NCBI GenBank assembly: GCA_000169075.1
Contig: AAVT01000001.1
Location: 248,001 to 312,000 of the forward strand
DNA from: a marine gamma proteobacterium HTCC2143
GTDB taxonomy: Bacteria > Pseudomonadota > Gammaproteobacteria > Pseudomonadales > Dasaniaceae
Length of the DNA: 64,000 bases
Reading direction: 5' to 3'
Made by a program: the position numbers and the translations under genes. This document shows, one piece after another, positions 1-10,096 of this stretch. The notes beneath the pieces were generated by a model. The model did no database searches. It saw nothing but the letters and a program-made list of their open reading frames with translations, and was not told where the DNA came from. Every line of letters begins with the position of its first letter. Positions within the stretch are counted from its first letter, which is position 1.

Positions 1-2
1 CA

Positions 3-356
3 CCCGGCAGTAAAAGCTATGGTCGCCTCAGTATCATGGCACAGTACTACTGCGATATTCACTCCCTCTTTGAGGTGCCACCAGAGGCATTCAGTCCGCG
101 ACCCAAAGTGCAGTCAGCTATCGTTCGACTCACGCCTTACAAACAGCCACCACATCCGGCGAAAAATATTAAAACCTTACAAGCTTTATTGCGAACCTGC
201 TTTAACCAGCGACGTAAAACCCTTAGGAACTCTCTCAAAAATGACCTTAGCAGTGACCAGATGGAAGCGCTGGATATCAATCCAAGCGCAAGACCAGAAA
301 CACTGTCACTTGAACAATTTGTGAACATGAGCAACAGCATTGAGACAAGTCCATGA
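3..356 (+). CDS. rsmA: 16S rRNA dimethyladenosine transferase RsmA (KsgA), C-terminal part
   Basis: Only the last 117 residues are inside the window; the 5' end is cut off. RsmA dimethylates the two adjacent adenosines in helix 45 of 16S rRNA during late 30S assembly. The visible segment runs from a PGSKSYGRLS stretch through VPPEAFSPRPKVQSAIVRL, which is the characteristic C-terminal part of the methyltransferase fold, into the helical RNA-binding tail (RTCFNQRRKTLRNSL). The SAM-binding half lies upstream. The stop codon overlaps the apaH start by four bases (ATGA), so the two genes are probably translationally coupled, as in many gammaproteobacteria. Confidence 0.95.
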   Translation, partial: PGSKSYGRLSIMAQYYCDIHSLFEVPPEAFSPRPKVQSAIVRLTPYKQPPHPAKNIKTLQALLRTCFNQRRKTLRNSLKNDLSSDQMEALDINPSARPETLSLEQFVNMSNSIETSP

Positions 357-1183
357 CACGGTATGCGGTCGGCGACTTACAGGGCTGTTTGGCTCCGTTA
401 GAATGCTTACTCAATGACGTTAACTTCGATCGAAACCAGGATCAATTGTGGCTGGTAGGCGACCTGATTAACCGCGGCCCACAATCACTGGAAACACTGC
501 GTTTTATCAAAGAACTTGGAAACTGTACTCGCATTGTATTAGGCAATCATGATTTGCATTTCCTCGCTATTCATTACGGTGTTATGGCACCGGGAAAGTC
601 AGATACGTTTGACGAGCTACTTGCCGCCGACGATAGAAATGAGCTTGCGCAGTGGCTTTTGCAGCAGCCGTTAATGTACAGCGACCCCAGCAATGACTTT
701 CATATGACCCATGCGGGCATCCCTCATATCTGGAGCATCAAAAAAGCAAAGGCATTGGCCACTGAAGTTCATCAAGCTCTAACTGGCAACACACCGATTA
801 CATTTTTCCAAAATATGTATGGCAACACACCCAATCGCTGGAGCGATGAACTTTCGGGCGCAATCAGATTAAGAGTCATCACCAATTATTTTACCCGCAT
901 GCGCTACTGTACAGTTGACGGAACGCTGGACTTTGACAATAAGCTTTCAACCTTTAATGAGCGCACTGCCCTCGCTGATCCGCCGGTATTTTCACCCTGG
1001 TTTTCTTTTGCGCAACAGTCACACGGCCCTGAGAATTTAATTTTCGGCCACTGGGCAGCACTGCAAGGAAAGACCCGTACTGACAATGTCTTTGCGCTGG
1101 ACACTGGCTGTGTCTGGGGTAGGTCAATGACCTTAATGAACTTGGAAACCAAAATATTGCACTCATGTGACTGTGAGTTGTAA
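353..1183 (+). CDS. apaH: Symmetrical bis(5'-nucleosyl)-tetraphosphatase ApaH
   Basis: A 276-residue metallophosphoesterase that hydrolyses Ap4A to two ADP and also acts on Np4A-type RNA caps. The calcineurin-like motifs are in order: GDLQGC (residues 7-12), GDLINRGPQS (about 36) and GNHD (about 64), followed by the family-specific HAGIPHIWS (about 120) and FGHWAALQGK near the C terminus. The length matches the E. coli enzyme (280). It overlaps rsmA by four bases, the common rsmA-apaH pairing. A 67-bp gap separates it from cca. Confidence 0.96.
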   Translation: MTRYAVGDLQGCLAPLECLLNDVNFDRNQDQLWLVGDLINRGPQSLETLRFIKELGNCTRIVLGNHDLHFLAIHYGVMAPGKSDTFDELLAADDRNELAQWLLQQPLMYSDPSNDFHMTHAGIPHIWSIKKAKALATEVHQALTGNTPITFFQNMYGNTPNRWSDELSGAIRLRVITNYFTRMRYCTVDGTLDFDNKLSTFNERTALADPPVFSPWFSFAQQSHGPENLIFGHWAALQGKTRTDNVFALDTGCVWGRSMTLMNLETKILHSCDCEL

Positions 1184-1250
1184 ATGAAATCCTTCATCTT
1201 TTATAAGCCAGTCGTAGACTAATGATCAAATTACCGAATCTACTGATATC

Positions 1251-2354
1251 ATGAAAAACTATCTTGTCGGCGGTGCCGTTAGAGACAAATTATTAGGATA
1301 CCCCTACGTTGAAAGAGACTGGGTTGTTGTCGGTGCTACTGCTGAACAACTCATCAATTTGGGCTATCAGCCGGTGGGGAAAGATTTTCCGGTTTTTCTT
1401 CATCCTAAAACCAAGGAAGAATATGCGCTAGCTCGCACTGAGCGTAAATCTGGACCGGGCTATACCGGTTTCGACTGTTACGCCAGCCCTGAGGTTACGC
1501 TGGAAGAAGACCTTCAGCGACGGGACCTTACTATTAATGCTATAGCCGAAGATGATGATGGCACTCTCATTGATCCTTACGGCGGCCAACAAGATCTCGA
1601 CAAAGGAATACTACGCCATGTCTCGCCGGCTTTCGAGGAGGACCCACTGCGTATTTTGCGTGTCGCACGTTTTAGCGCGCGGTATGCACATCTGGGGTTC
1701 ACCCTAGCCGATGAAACCTTGTTGCTGATGAAAAAAATCAGTGCCAGTGACGAATTATTAGCACTCCCAGCGGAAAGAGTGTGGAAAGAAATGCATCGTT
1801 CACTGTCAGAAAGAAGTCCCGATATTTTTTTTGTAACGCTTCAGCAGTGTGACGCCCTCAAGAAATTGATGCCCGAACTTGATGAATCTTTTCACACAAT
1901 AATCGAGCCCTTGAAACAGGCTGCGATAAGCGGATTGCCCGACGTGATCTGTTTTGCAATACTTTTTGCTCACATTGATACTGTTGAAACTGAAAATTTT
2001 TGCCAGCGAATGAAGGCGCCTCGGGAGTTTCGAGATTTGGCGATTCTGGTCAGCCGATTTTCTATTAGTTGCAAAGATGACTTTTCGAGTCCCGATCAGC
2101 TATTAACACTACTTGAAAGTCTTGATCCTTTCCGAAGACCGGAACGCTTTGGTTTATTCCTGCAGTCAGTCCAACTACTTTATAACAATGATCGTGCTAT
2201 CAATCAGATGAAGAAGTCACTGCGAGCCTGCAAATCTATTGACGCCGCCAGCCTTGCCCGCGAAGGACTAAAAGGCAAAGAAATTGCCGAGGCGTTGCGC
2301 AGCCGTCGAATTGAAGCTATGACACCAATTTTTATTGATGGAGACCGACAATGA
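1251..2354 (+). CDS. cca: CCA-adding tRNA nucleotidyltransferase
   Basis: A 367-residue class II nucleotidyltransferase that builds or repairs the CCA 3' end of tRNAs. The N terminus has the signature LVGGAVRD (residues 5-12), the acidic ERDWVVVG catalytic strand, and [10 protein letters not shown] (around residue 90), which begins the neck domain; [15 protein letters not shown] is the ERhxxExxx-type nucleotide-recognition region. It is about 45 residues shorter than E. coli Cca and has no obvious C-terminal HD phosphohydrolase domain, so it is probably the short form without phosphatase activity. The end overlaps the next gene by four bases (ATGA). Confidence 0.95.
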   Translation: MKNYLVGGAVRDKLLGYPYVERDWVVVGATAEQLINLGYQPVGKDFPVFLHPKTKEEYALARTERKSGPGYTGFDCYASPEVTLEEDLQRRDLTINAIAEDDDGTLIDPYGGQQDLDKGILRHVSPAFEEDPLRILRVARFSARYAHLGFTLADETLLLMKKISASDELLALPAERVWKEMHRSLSERSPDIFFVTLQQCDALKKLMPELDESFHTIIEPLKQAAISGLPDVICFAILFAHIDTVETENFCQRMKAPREFRDLAILVSRFSISCKDDFSSPDQLLTLLESLDPFRRPERFGLFLQSVQLLYNNDRAINQMKKSLRACKSIDAASLAREGLKGKEIAEALRSRRIEAMTPIFIDGDRQ

Positions 2355-3091
2355 ACGCTAAAAACAGAGTCGCGCTCGTTACCGGAGGCGCACTTCGTAT
2401 CGGAGCAGAAATTTCGCGCGAATTGCACCGCCGTGGCTATACCGTATTAATTCATTATCGCAGTTCTCAGACAGCCGCAACGGAGTTAGTGCAAACACTT
2501 AATGCCAAGAGAGCTGATTCTGCTTATTGCTTTCAAGCAGATCTCTCATCAAATGAGGACATTCGATTATTGGCTGATTTTGCTAAGAGTATCGCTGGTG
2601 GCGTTGACGCTTTGGTAAACAACGCCTCAAGTTTTTATCCAACGAAAATTGACCAAGCTTCCGAAGATGACTGGAATAGTCTGATAGACAGTAATTTGAA
2701 AGGACCATTTTTTCTAACGCAATCACTTGTTGGCACCCTGAAAGAACGCAAAGGCAATGTTATTAACATTGTTGATATTCACAGCGAGCGACCAATGCTC
2801 GACCACAGTATTTACTGTATCGCAAAAGCTGGCGTCGCCATGATGACCAAAACACTGGCTAAAGACCTGGCGCCAAATATTCGCGTTAATGGTGTTTCAC
2901 CGGGCGCTATTTTATGGCCAGACCATGAAATGAACGATGACACAAAGCAGTCAATACTCAATAAGATTCCGCTGGCTAGAGTGGGAGAGTCTCCCGACAT
3001 TGCAAAAACAGTGGCCTTCCTAATCGAGGATTCGCCTTATATAACCGGACAAATAATTGCTGTTGATGGCGGTAGAAATCTAACGATGTAA
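2351..3091 (+). CDS. Pteridine reductase-like short-chain dehydrogenase (FolM type)
   Basis: A 246-residue SDR. The cofactor motif is TGGALRIG, the TGxxxRxG variant typical of pteridine reductases (PTR1, FolM) rather than the usual TGxxx[12 protein letters not shown] follows the fold's NNAG position, and [10 protein letters not shown] plus SIYCIAKAG (Tyr-x3-Lys) supply the catalytic Asp/Tyr/Lys set. The family reduces dihydrobiopterin, dihydromonapterin or dihydrofolate with NADPH. Position fits this: it overlaps cca by four bases and lies back-to-back with folK-folB, which make the pterin part of folate. The exact pterin substrate cannot be read from sequence. Confidence 0.85.
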   Translation: MNAKNRVALVTGGALRIGAEISRELHRRGYTVLIHYRSSQTAATELVQTLNAKRADSAYCFQADLSSNEDIRLLADFAKSIAGGVDALVNNASSFYPTKIDQASEDDWNSLIDSNLKGPFFLTQSLVGTLKERKGNVINIVDIHSERPMLDHSIYCIAKAGVAMMTKTLAKDLAPNIRVNGVSPGAILWPDHEMNDDTKQSILNKIPLARVGESPDIAKTVAFLIEDSPYITGQIIAVDGGRNLTM

Positions 3092-3095
3092 ACCG

Positions 3096-3614
3096 TTAGC
3101 GCTCCGCTTGTGAAATAGCGCGACCATCCCAGTCAAACGCAACTGCCCACAACTTTTGACTAGCCTGGTCGTAAGCCTTCCATAATTCAAGATAGGATTT
3201 TTGCTCGACGGGATGTATCGCCGCGGCAGCAATGTCTTTTAACGGCAACAACACAAAGGCATTCTTAGTGATCTCGTCTCTGGGGAGTTGAACCCCATCA
3301 ATGTCACCGATACAGTCGTCATACGTCAAAATATCAATATCTAAGGTCCGCGGTCCAAATTTTGGGCCATCCCGACGGCGACCGTTATCATCCTCAATTT
3401 GATGCAATATGCGCGACAGCTGGCCTATGCTCTCAGCACAAGAAAAACCGACTACTAGGTTTAAAAAATTGCTACCTTCAAAGCCGACGGCAACGCTTTC
3501 GTAAACCGGTGAAATGAGCAACTCACCAAATGACAGACGAAGCCGATCCAGCGATGCGCTAACGCTCTGATAGCGATTGATATTGCTTCCTATGCTAACA
3601 AAAACGTATGCCAC
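3096..3614 (-). CDS. folK: 6-hydroxymethyl-7,8-dihydropterin pyrophosphokinase FolK
   Basis: HPPK transfers pyrophosphate from ATP to 6-hydroxymethyl-dihydropterin in folate synthesis. The protein starts VAYVFVSIGSNINR, has the GPKFGPRTLDIDILTYDD signature (RxxxxR and DxDxD, with the Mg-binding aspartates) and LPRDEITKNAFVLLPL. The reading frame is open to 3644, but I prefer the GTG at 3614: it gives the normal N terminus, is preceded by a GAGGTGA ribosome site, and starts 10 bp after the folB stop, whereas the longer start would overlap folB. It is the last gene of a tsaD-folB-folK operon. Length 172 residues. Confidence 0.93.
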   Translation of the reverse strand: MAYVFVSIGSNINRYQSVSASLDRLRLSFGELLISPVYESVAVGFEGSNFLNLVVGFSCAESIGQLSRILHQIEDDNGRRRDGPKFGPRTLDIDILTYDDCIGDIDGVQLPRDEITKNAFVLLPLKDIAAAAIHPVEQKSYLELWKAYDQASQKLWAVAFDWDGRAISQAER

Positions 3615-3624
3615 CGATATCACC

Positions 3625-3984
3625 TCAACTGTTTTTTTTACCACGTTCTATGATAACACCCACATCTTGCGATCCTCGTACAGCACCCGGTTTACTTAAA
3701 CGTAACCTCAGCCACGGCACCCCAAATTCCTGCAACACAATGCTTGCGCACTGTTCAGCCATAGCTTCAACCAACAAAAATTCGCTGCCGCTAATGAAAG
3801 CAATTAATCGCTTGGCTACGGCTTTATAATTCAGTGTATCTTCGATATTGTCGGTTTCTGCAGATCGACTAATATCATGCGCCATCTCCAAATCAAGGCT
3901 GACGGTTTGCTTGATCTCCCTCTCCCAATCGTAAATCCCTATAGTAGTTTCAATTTTTAAGTCTCGAATATAAACGATGTCCAT
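3625..3984 (-). CDS. folB: Dihydroneopterin aldolase FolB
   Basis: A 119-residue tunnelling-fold enzyme converting dihydroneopterin to 6-hydroxymethyl-dihydropterin plus glycolaldehyde. It has the expected start MDIVYIRDLKIETTIGIYDWEREIKQ, where the E22-type glutamate and the GIYDWER loop bind the pterin, and the conserved LVEAMAEQCASIVL helix. The C-terminal lysine-rich strand (LRLSKPGAVRGSQDVGVIIERGKK) is typical. It sits 10 bp downstream of tsaD and 10 bp upstream of folK, so one transcript is likely. Confidence 0.95.
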   Translation of the reverse strand: MDIVYIRDLKIETTIGIYDWEREIKQTVSLDLEMAHDISRSAETDNIEDTLNYKAVAKRLIAFISGSEFLLVEAMAEQCASIVLQEFGVPWLRLRLSKPGAVRGSQDVGVIIERGKKNS

Positions 3985-3994
3985 TTACTCAGCC

Positions 3995-5035
3995 CTAGCA
4001 ATTATTGATAAGTGGCGGCAATTGATCCATTGGCCAGCGTGGTACCGCAGTCACAGTGAGGCCTTCGTTCTGGCCCGCCAATAGACGCTGACAACCGGCA
4101 TAAGCAATCATTGCTCCGTTGTCAGTACAAAATTTTTGGCGCGCATAGAATACCCGCCCGCCCAGTTTGTCTAATGCAATCTCTAAACTTTTCTGCAGCT
4201 GGCGATTAGCACTGACGCCCCCAGCCATGACCAACTGGGACAATGATTCCTGCTTTAGCGCACGCTTACATTTTATCACCAATGTTTCTACCACCGCCTG
4301 CTGAAAAGCCTGTGCAATATCGGCCTTGGTTTGATCGTCTACCTTGCCGCTCTCATCGCTGTGTTGCTGAACGGTATTCAAAGTAAACGTTTTCAAGCCA
4401 CTAAAGCTGAAATCAAGTCCAGGATGTTTCACCATGGGCCGGGGAAATATAAACCGGCCCGCATTCCCCTTCTCAGCAAGCAAGGCAACCTGCGGCCCAC
4501 CAGGGTAAGGTAATCCTAACATTTTAGCGGCCTTATCAAACGCTTCTCCCGCTGCATCATCAAGAGACTCGCCCAACAATCGGTACTCGCCAATAGCATC
4601 AACGCGAACCAGCTGGGTATGACCACCAGAAACCAACAGCGCAATAAATGGGAACGACGGCGGTGCCGCCTCCAGCATTGGCGCCAATAGATGCCCTTCC
4701 ATATGATGAACACCTATTGCAGGAACTCCCAATGAAAAAGCCAAAGATCGTCCGATCATGGCGCCTACCATCAATGCACCCACCAAACCCGGGCCCGACG
4801 TATAAGCAATGCCATCAATATCCCGTTTGCTACACCCAGCCTCTTCCAGAACCTGATCTATTAGCGGCAAAGTCTTGCGAATATGATCGCGAGATGCCAA
4901 TTCGGGTACAACGCCACCGTATTCGGCATGCAACTCTATTTGACTATACAGCGCATCGGCTAATAGGCCTCGCTCGCTATCGTACAGAGCGATACCAGTC
5001 TCGTCACAGGAAGTCTCTATTCCTAGGGTCAGCAT
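3995..5035 (-). CDS. tsaD: tRNA N6-threonylcarbamoyladenosine transferase TsaD
   Basis: A 346-residue Kae1/TsaD ASKHA-fold protein that transfers threonylcarbamoyl to A37 of ANN-decoding tRNAs together with TsaB and TsaE. Visible signatures are [13 protein letters not shown] at the N terminus, [11 protein letters not shown] (the two metal-binding histidines), [11 protein letters not shown], and [12 protein letters not shown]. The length is normal. It is divergent from rpsU, the classic tsaD/rpsU arrangement of gammaproteobacteria, and heads an operon with folB and folK. Confidence 0.97.
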   Translation of the reverse strand: MLTLGIETSCDETGIALYDSERGLLADALYSQIELHAEYGGVVPELASRDHIRKTLPLIDQVLEEAGCSKRDIDGIAYTSGPGLVGALMVGAMIGRSLAFSLGVPAIGVHHMEGHLLAPMLEAAPPSFPFIALLVSGGHTQLVRVDAIGEYRLLGESLDDAAGEAFDKAAKMLGLPYPGGPQVALLAEKGNAGRFIFPRPMVKHPGLDFSFSGLKTFTLNTVQQHSDESGKVDDQTKADIAQAFQQAVVETLVIKCKRALKQESLSQLVMAGGVSANRQLQKSLEIALDKLGGRVFYARQKFCTDNGAMIAYAGCQRLLAGQNEGLTVTAVPRWPMDQLPPLINNC

Positions 5036-5154
5036 AATATTGGCAGCATATGGTTATAATCAGCGCCGCATGATACTTCCAGACTAGGCAATTAGCCACT
5101 ATCACCTCTACTGATCGTGTATCTTTTGACAATAGGCCGGCCTAAAAAGTGGCT

Positions 5155-5183
5155 TTGCAATTTGAATTACAACCGTTTACAAT
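5155..5183 (+). promoter_or_regulatory. Predicted sigma-70 promoter of the rpsU operon
   Basis: TTGCAA at 5155-5160 and TACAAT at 5178-5183 are separated by exactly 17 bp, about 90 bp upstream of the rpsU start. It is the best-spaced -35/-10 pair I found in the tsaD-rpsU divergent gap. A nearby TTGACA (5126-5131) has no good -10 partner. No LexA-type box was recognised here. Confidence 0.5.
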
Positions 5184-5275
5184 GCCCGCCCCTTGCGATT
5201 GGTGGCTTTTTCGTCAACGCAATATGCACGCTGTTAATTCAGTGCACTATCAATAATGTAATTAAGGAAGGGTAA

Positions 5276-5491
5276 ATGCCTTCAGTTAAACTGAAAGATA
5301 ACGAGCCATTTGATATCGCTCTGCGTCGCTTTAAGCGTTCTTGTGAAAAAGCCGGCGTACTCGCAGAAGTACGTCGTCGTGAATTTTACGAAAAACCAAC
5401 GTCAGTTCGCAAACGCAAAGCTGCCGCAGCCGTTAAACGCCACGCTAAAAAAGTTTCACGCGAAACTCGCAAGCACGAGCGTTTGTACTAG
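5276..5491 (+). CDS. rpsU: 30S ribosomal protein bS21
   Basis: A 71-residue, very basic protein beginning [26 protein letters not shown], matching bS21 nearly residue for residue. bS21 joins the 30S subunit late and assists initiation by contacting the Shine-Dalgarno region. It has a good ribosome site (AAGGAAGG, 7 bases upstream). As first gene of the macromolecular-synthesis operon it links ribosome, replication-primer and sigma-factor production. Confidence 0.98.
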   Translation: MPSVKLKDNEPFDIALRRFKRSCEKAGVLAEVRRREFYEKPTSVRKRKAAAAVKRHAKKVSRETRKHERLY

Positions 5492-5547
5492 TACTGTCTC
5501 AGTTCTTTATCCACATCTTCCGTAACGTTTACAAGGGATTATAAGCC

Positions 5548-6000
5548 ATGTCTGATCAAACGCTTAAATCCCGGTTACGCGACGAAATGAAGGCCGCTAT
5601 GCGAGCCAAGGATAAACAGCGCCTCAGTACGATCAGGCTGATTCAGGCCGAAATCAAGCGTATTGAGGTTGACGAGCGCATCGATGTTGATGACGACAGA
5701 GTGCTGGTCGTCATGGATAAAATGTGCAAGCAGCGCCGTGATTCTATCCAGCAATATACCGATGCCGGACGGATAGAATTAGCCGATATAGAAGCGGCTG
5801 AAATTGTCGTCATTCAAGAATTTCTACCCTCTCAACTCAATCAGCAAGAACTGACAGATATGGTTGCCGACGCTGTCGCCAGCAGTAGTGCCGAGTCGAT
5901 GAAAGATATGGGTAAGGTGATGGCTATACTGAAGCCAAAACTTCAAGGACGAGCTGATATGGGCGAAGTCAGCAAACTGATCAAGGCTAAACTCAACTAG
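5548..6000 (+). CDS. YqeY/GatB-domain protein
   Basis: A 150-residue helical protein of the YqeY family (GatB/YqeY domain), related to the tRNA-binding tail of amidotransferase subunit GatB. Typical segments are LKSRLRDEMKAAMRAKDKQRLSTIRLIQAEIK, QRRDSIQQYTDAGR and the C-terminal MGKVMAILKPKLQGRADMGEVSKLIKAKL. The molecular role is not firmly known; a link to tRNA or mischarged-tRNA handling is inferred from the GatB relationship. The gene lies between rpsU and dnaG, its normal place in many gammaproteobacteria. Confidence 0.93.
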   Translation: MSDQTLKSRLRDEMKAAMRAKDKQRLSTIRLIQAEIKRIEVDERIDVDDDRVLVVMDKMCKQRRDSIQQYTDAGRIELADIEAAEIVVIQEFLPSQLNQQELTDMVADAVASSSAESMKDMGKVMAILKPKLQGRADMGEVSKLIKAKLN

Positions 6001-6175
6001 CCCAAGCCCTGCAGCACCCCTCTTTTTTTTACTGCACCTCAGGCAAACCCGTGATCCATTGCTTTGATGTAATAGATGGTATTTGCGACGAATATCAATG
6101 GACTTGTACCAGCCATATACTGAGGTTACCATCCGACCTCTTATTCACTGTTAAATAAATTGAAAATCATCACTG

Positions 6176-8011
6176 ATGTCCGGCCGAATACCACAATCGT
6201 TTATAGATGACCTATTGGACCGCCTCGACATTGTTGAGGTGATTGATCGGCGTGTTGGACTAAAAAAAAGCGGGCGCAACTTCACTGCCTGCTGCCCATT
6301 TCACGAAGAAAAGACACCTTCCTTCAGTGTTAACCAGGAAAAACAGTTCTACTATTGCTTCGGTTGTGGAGCTGGCGGCAATGCAATCGGTTTTATCATG
6401 GACTACGAGCGGATGGACTTCCCTAGAGCCATTGAGGTTCTCGCCGACACCGCAGGCCTGGAAGTCCCGCGAGAGGCTAGCGCCTTTCAGGAGCAGCCCC
6501 AACAAAAGAAAAACATCTATACCATTCTCGAAAAGGCCGCGGTCTATTATCAGCAACAACTTAAAGAGCATCCACAAAAGCAGCGTGCCGTCGACTATTT
6601 AAAAGCTCGAGGCCTGAGCGGAGAAATCGCCCGAGACTTTGATATGGGTTATGCGCCTCCGGGCTGGGACAACCTACTCAATCATTTGGGCCAAAGCGAT
6701 GAAGACAGGCAGCTGCTAATTGATGGCGGCATGCTGATAGAGAAGGAAGAGGAAAATAAACTCTATGATCGCTTTCGGGATCGTATCATTTTTCCTATCC
6801 GTGATAATCGCGGTCGCGTTATCGCTTTTGGCGGCCGCGTATTGGGCGACGACAAGCCTAAATACCTGAATTCCCCTGAGACGCCGGTTTTCCATAAAAG
6901 CAAAGAGCTTTATGGCCTGTATCAATCCCGCAAGGCCAACCGCCAGCTGCAACGATTGCTAGTAGTAGAAGGCTATATGGATGTCGTTGCTCTGGCCCAG
7001 CATGGCATCAACTGGTCGGCAGCAACACTGGGTACCGCCACCAGTACCGATCATCTAAACCGTGTTTTTCGCCAATGCCCAGAAGTTATTTTTTGTTTTG
7101 ACGGTGACGAAGCCGGCCGTAAGGCCGCCGTTCGAGCCCTTGATTCTGCACTGCCGGCGATGGAAGACGGTCGTCGAGCACGTTTTCTATTTTTGCCTCA
7201 GGGTGAAGACCCCGACTCCATGGTCCGTGCGATAGGTGCCAGTAACTTCATACGCCTTGTAGAAAAAGCCGAACCACTGGAGGAGTACCTGTTCAATGCG
7301 CAGGCCGATGGCCTGGACCTCGGGTCGTTAGATGGCCGCGCACGAATGAGCACATTGGCGGCGCCATTGATCGACAAGCTGCCAGGCGGCGTCTTTAAGG
7401 AATTAATGATGTCATCGCTGGCTGATAGAACCGGCCTTTCGCTGGAGAAATTGTCTGAAATCCTGCAACGCCACAAACGTAATAAGCAGGCAACTGAGCC
7501 ACAGCCTGCATCGCCGCAACTACCTGATCGAGCCCCCCTCAACACACCAGCATCCCCCAAGCGTCGCGACAAAGGCCTGGTCAAATCTGAGACCATGCGT
7601 GACCCAATACTGTACGCAATAGCGCTATTACTCCATGATCCCAAAGCTGCTAGCCACGTAACTATTCCCGCAACGCTGCTGCAAAGTGACGACGGCAATG
7701 CCCCGTTACTGATCGCCATGCTAGAGCTACTGCATAAACGCCCCGACTCCACCTCGGCCATGCTTATCGGCCACTGGTACGGTGAAAGCTGGGGAGAAAC
7801 ATTGCAACAATTACTCCACGCGGAACAGTTTATCCCCTCAACCGATATTGAACTTGAACTAATCGACACGCTGCAACACCTTGATCGACGTCATCAGCAC
7901 CAAGACCTAGGGCACCAACTCGATAAAATATTGTCAAAGGACTATGCATCGCTCAGCGACGAGGAGAAACTGCAATTAAAACAGTTGCTACAGCAAAAAC
8001 ATGGTTTGTAA
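6176..8011 (+). CDS. dnaG: DNA primase DnaG
   Basis: A 611-residue primase that lays RNA primers at the replication fork. The N-terminal zinc finger is complete: Cys40, His43, Cys61, Cys64 in the CCPFHEEKTPSF...YYCFGCGAGG block. The TOPRIM catalytic core follows, with VVEGYMDVVALAQHG and FCFDGDEAGRKAA supplying the acidic metal ligands. The last 150 or so residues form the less conserved helicase-binding domain (DnaB contact), after a proline-rich linker near residues 440-470. Length is normal (581 in E. coli). It is preceded by yqeY and followed by rpoD. Confidence 0.97.
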   Translation: MSGRIPQSFIDDLLDRLDIVEVIDRRVGLKKSGRNFTACCPFHEEKTPSFSVNQEKQFYYCFGCGAGGNAIGFIMDYERMDFPRAIEVLADTAGLEVPREASAFQEQPQQKKNIYTILEKAAVYYQQQLKEHPQKQRAVDYLKARGLSGEIARDFDMGYAPPGWDNLLNHLGQSDEDRQLLIDGGMLIEKEEENKLYDRFRDRIIFPIRDNRGRVIAFGGRVLGDDKPKYLNSPETPVFHKSKELYGLYQSRKANRQLQRLLVVEGYMDVVALAQHGINWSAATLGTATSTDHLNRVFRQCPEVIFCFDGDEAGRKAAVRALDSALPAMEDGRRARFLFLPQGEDPDSMVRAIGASNFIRLVEKAEPLEEYLFNAQADGLDLGSLDGRARMSTLAAPLIDKLPGGVFKELMMSSLADRTGLSLEKLSEILQRHKRNKQATEPQPASPQLPDRAPLNTPASPKRRDKGLVKSETMRDPILYAIALLLHDPKAASHVTIPATLLQSDDGNAPLLIAMLELLHKRPDSTSAMLIGHWYGESWGETLQQLLHAEQFIPSTDIELELIDTLQHLDRRHQHQDLGHQLDKILSKDYASLSDEEKLQLKQLLQQKHGL

Positions 8012-8079
8012 GGGTTAAAACCCGGTAATACTACCGCCATATATAAAGGCTATGCTGGCATTTAACCAGATACTTCAGC

Positions 8080-8085
8080 TATAAT
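8080..8085 (+). promoter_or_regulatory. Probable -10 element of an internal rpoD promoter
   Basis: A perfect TATAAT lies 41 bp upstream of the rpoD start in the dnaG-rpoD gap. The upstream partner (TGGCAT at 8056-8061, 18-bp spacing) is weak. An internal promoter before rpoD is known in E. coli; the position here is consistent with one, but transcription is not shown. Confidence 0.35.
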
Positions 8086-8126
8086 GTCGGGCTAACTTCC
8101 GCAATTGTATCAGTGACAGACTTACT

Positions 8127-9929
8127 ATGAGTGAAACCGAACAGCAGCAGTCTCGTCTAAAGACGCTAATTGCCAAAGGAAAAGAGCAGGGCTACCTCAC
8201 ATATGCTGAGGTAAATGACCACCTGCCACAAGATATTTCTGACCCTGATCAGGTTGAAGACATCATTCAGATGATCAACGATCTCGGTATACAGGTTTTT
8301 GAGACGGCTCCTGATGCGGACGAAATACTCCTCACAGAAGAGGACTCTACTGATGATATCGCCGCCGCCGAGGCAGCAGCAGCGCTTGCCGCAGTAGAGA
8401 CAGAAGCGGGTAGAACCACCGACCCCGTGCGCATGTATATGCGCGAGATGGGCACCGTAGAACTGCTCACTCGAGAAGGCGAGATCGCAATCGCCAAGCG
8501 CATTGAAGAAGGTATTCGCGACATCATGGCAGCTGTCGCATATTACCCCGGCGCCGTGCAAGACGTGATCGACGATTACGACAAAGTGGCCACCGAGGAG
8601 CGCCGCTTAGCCGACATTCTGGTTGGCTATCTGAACCCAACAGATGTTGTCCCCCCTGCCGCACAGCAAGCTGCCGCAGCGGTTTCCACTGATGACGACG
8701 ATGACGAAACACCGTCAGGTCCGGATCCCGAAGAAGCCAAAAAACGCTTCACCGCTTTGCGTAAACAACACAACAAACTCGATAAAGCGATTGAAAAACA
8801 TGGTCGCTACAGCAAAGAGTCGGCTAAAGAGCTGCAAAAGCTGGGCGAAGTCTTCAAGTTTTTCAAACTCACCCCCAAAGTATTCGAGCCCCTGTCTATT
8901 CGGGTCCGCTCAAAGCTCAATGTCATTCGTTCCAATGAACGCCTGATTATGAACACCTGTGTCAGACAGGCGAAAATGACCCGCAGAGACTTTGTTAAAT
9001 CGTTTCAGGGACAGGAAACCAATCTTGACTGGATCGAACAGCAGATCAAAGCTCATGAAGATGTAGCACCGGTTCTTGAGGCTAATAAAGAAGAGATCCT
9101 TCGAGCACAGCGTAAAATTGCTCAAATAGAAACACAAACAGGTCTGACAATTTTAGACATTAAAGAAATCAATCGCAGAATGTCCATTGGCGAAGCACGT
9201 GCACGTCGCGCCAAGAAAGAAATGGTGGAAGCCAATTTACGTCTGGTAATTTCTATCGCGAAGAAGTACACCAACCGCGGTTTACAGTTCCTCGACTTAA
9301 TTCAGGAAGGCAATATCGGCCTGATGAAAGCGGTTGATAAATTTGAATATCGTCGTGGCTATAAGTTCTCAACTTATGCTACCTGGTGGATTCGTCAGGC
9401 GATTACCCGCTCTATCGCCGACCAAGCCCGCACCATTCGTATTCCGGTGCATATGATTGAAACCATCAACAAGCTCAACCGTATCTCTCGGCAAATGCTG
9501 CAGGAAATGGGACGCGAGCCCACACCTGAAGAGCTGGGCGAACGCATGGACATGCCTGAGGACAAAGTCCGCAAGGTACTCAAAATTGCCAAAGAACCCA
9601 TCTCAATGGAAACCCCTATCGGTGACGACGAAGACTCGCATCTGGGTGATTTCATCGAAGATAACACCATTGCCCAACCAGTAGACTCTGCCACTGGACA
9701 AGGCCTACAAGAAGCGACAAAAGACGTGCTTGGCGGCCTTACTGCACGAGAAGCCAAGGTATTGCGGATGCGCTTTGGTATCGATATGAATACAGATCAT
9801 ACGCTGGAGGAAGTCGGCAAGCAGTTCGACGTAACCCGCGAACGTATTCGCCAAATTGAAGCCAAGGCACTGCGTAAACTCCGTCACCCTTCTCGCTCAG
9901 ACCACCTGCGCAGCTTTCTCGACGACTGA
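8127..9929 (+). CDS. rpoD: RNA polymerase primary sigma factor RpoD (sigma-70)
   Basis: A 600-residue group 1 sigma factor. Domain order: region 1.1 (residues 1-80), region 1.2 around [21 protein letters not shown], a long non-conserved region with an Asp-rich patch (DDDDDE, near residue 190), then regions 2.1-2.4 ([58 protein letters not shown]), region 3, and region 4.2 with the HTH ([27 protein letters not shown]) ending LRSFLDD. It recognises housekeeping promoters. It closes the macromolecular-synthesis operon. Confidence 0.98.
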   Translation: MSETEQQQSRLKTLIAKGKEQGYLTYAEVNDHLPQDISDPDQVEDIIQMINDLGIQVFETAPDADEILLTEEDSTDDIAAAEAAAALAAVETEAGRTTDPVRMYMREMGTVELLTREGEIAIAKRIEEGIRDIMAAVAYYPGAVQDVIDDYDKVATEERRLADILVGYLNPTDVVPPAAQQAAAAVSTDDDDDETPSGPDPEEAKKRFTALRKQHNKLDKAIEKHGRYSKESAKELQKLGEVFKFFKLTPKVFEPLSIRVRSKLNVIRSNERLIMNTCVRQAKMTRRDFVKSFQGQETNLDWIEQQIKAHEDVAPVLEANKEEILRAQRKIAQIETQTGLTILDIKEINRRMSIGEARARRAKKEMVEANLRLVISIAKKYTNRGLQFLDLIQEGNIGLMKAVDKFEYRRGYKFSTYATWWIRQAITRSIADQARTIRIPVHMIETINKLNRISRQMLQEMGREPTPEELGERMDMPEDKVRKVLKIAKEPISMETPIGDDEDSHLGDFIEDNTIAQPVDSATGQGLQEATKDVLGGLTAREAKVLRMRFGIDMNTDHTLEEVGKQFDVTRERIRQIEAKALRKLRHPSRSDHLRSFLDD

Positions 9930-9939
9930 TGCAACCGCT

Positions 9940-9961
9940 GATCCCTGCCCTAGCAGGGATC
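9940..9961 (+). terminator. Hairpin downstream of rpoD
   Basis: A perfect 9-bp stem (GATCCCTGC / GCAGGGATC) with a 4-base loop begins 10 bases after the rpoD stop. It is a plausible end of the operon, but no U-run follows directly, so it may be a pause or 3'-end stabilising hairpin rather than a classic intrinsic terminator. Confidence 0.5.
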
Positions 9962-10096
9962 AACTTCCCACCCACCTCACTGCCTTTGATTAGATTCACC
10001 TCCCCTTTTTTCTGCACGTCTTTACAACTTCCCTAAGTTTCCTGTTGTGGGTACACTCTCCTCTACTGATCAACACACTCAACGACGGAGTCTGCG

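Noticed and set aside
5126..5149. TTGACA at 5126 as the rpsU promoter -35
   Set aside because: No acceptable -10 box at 16-18 bp; the TTGCAA/TACAAT pair at 5155-5183 is better.
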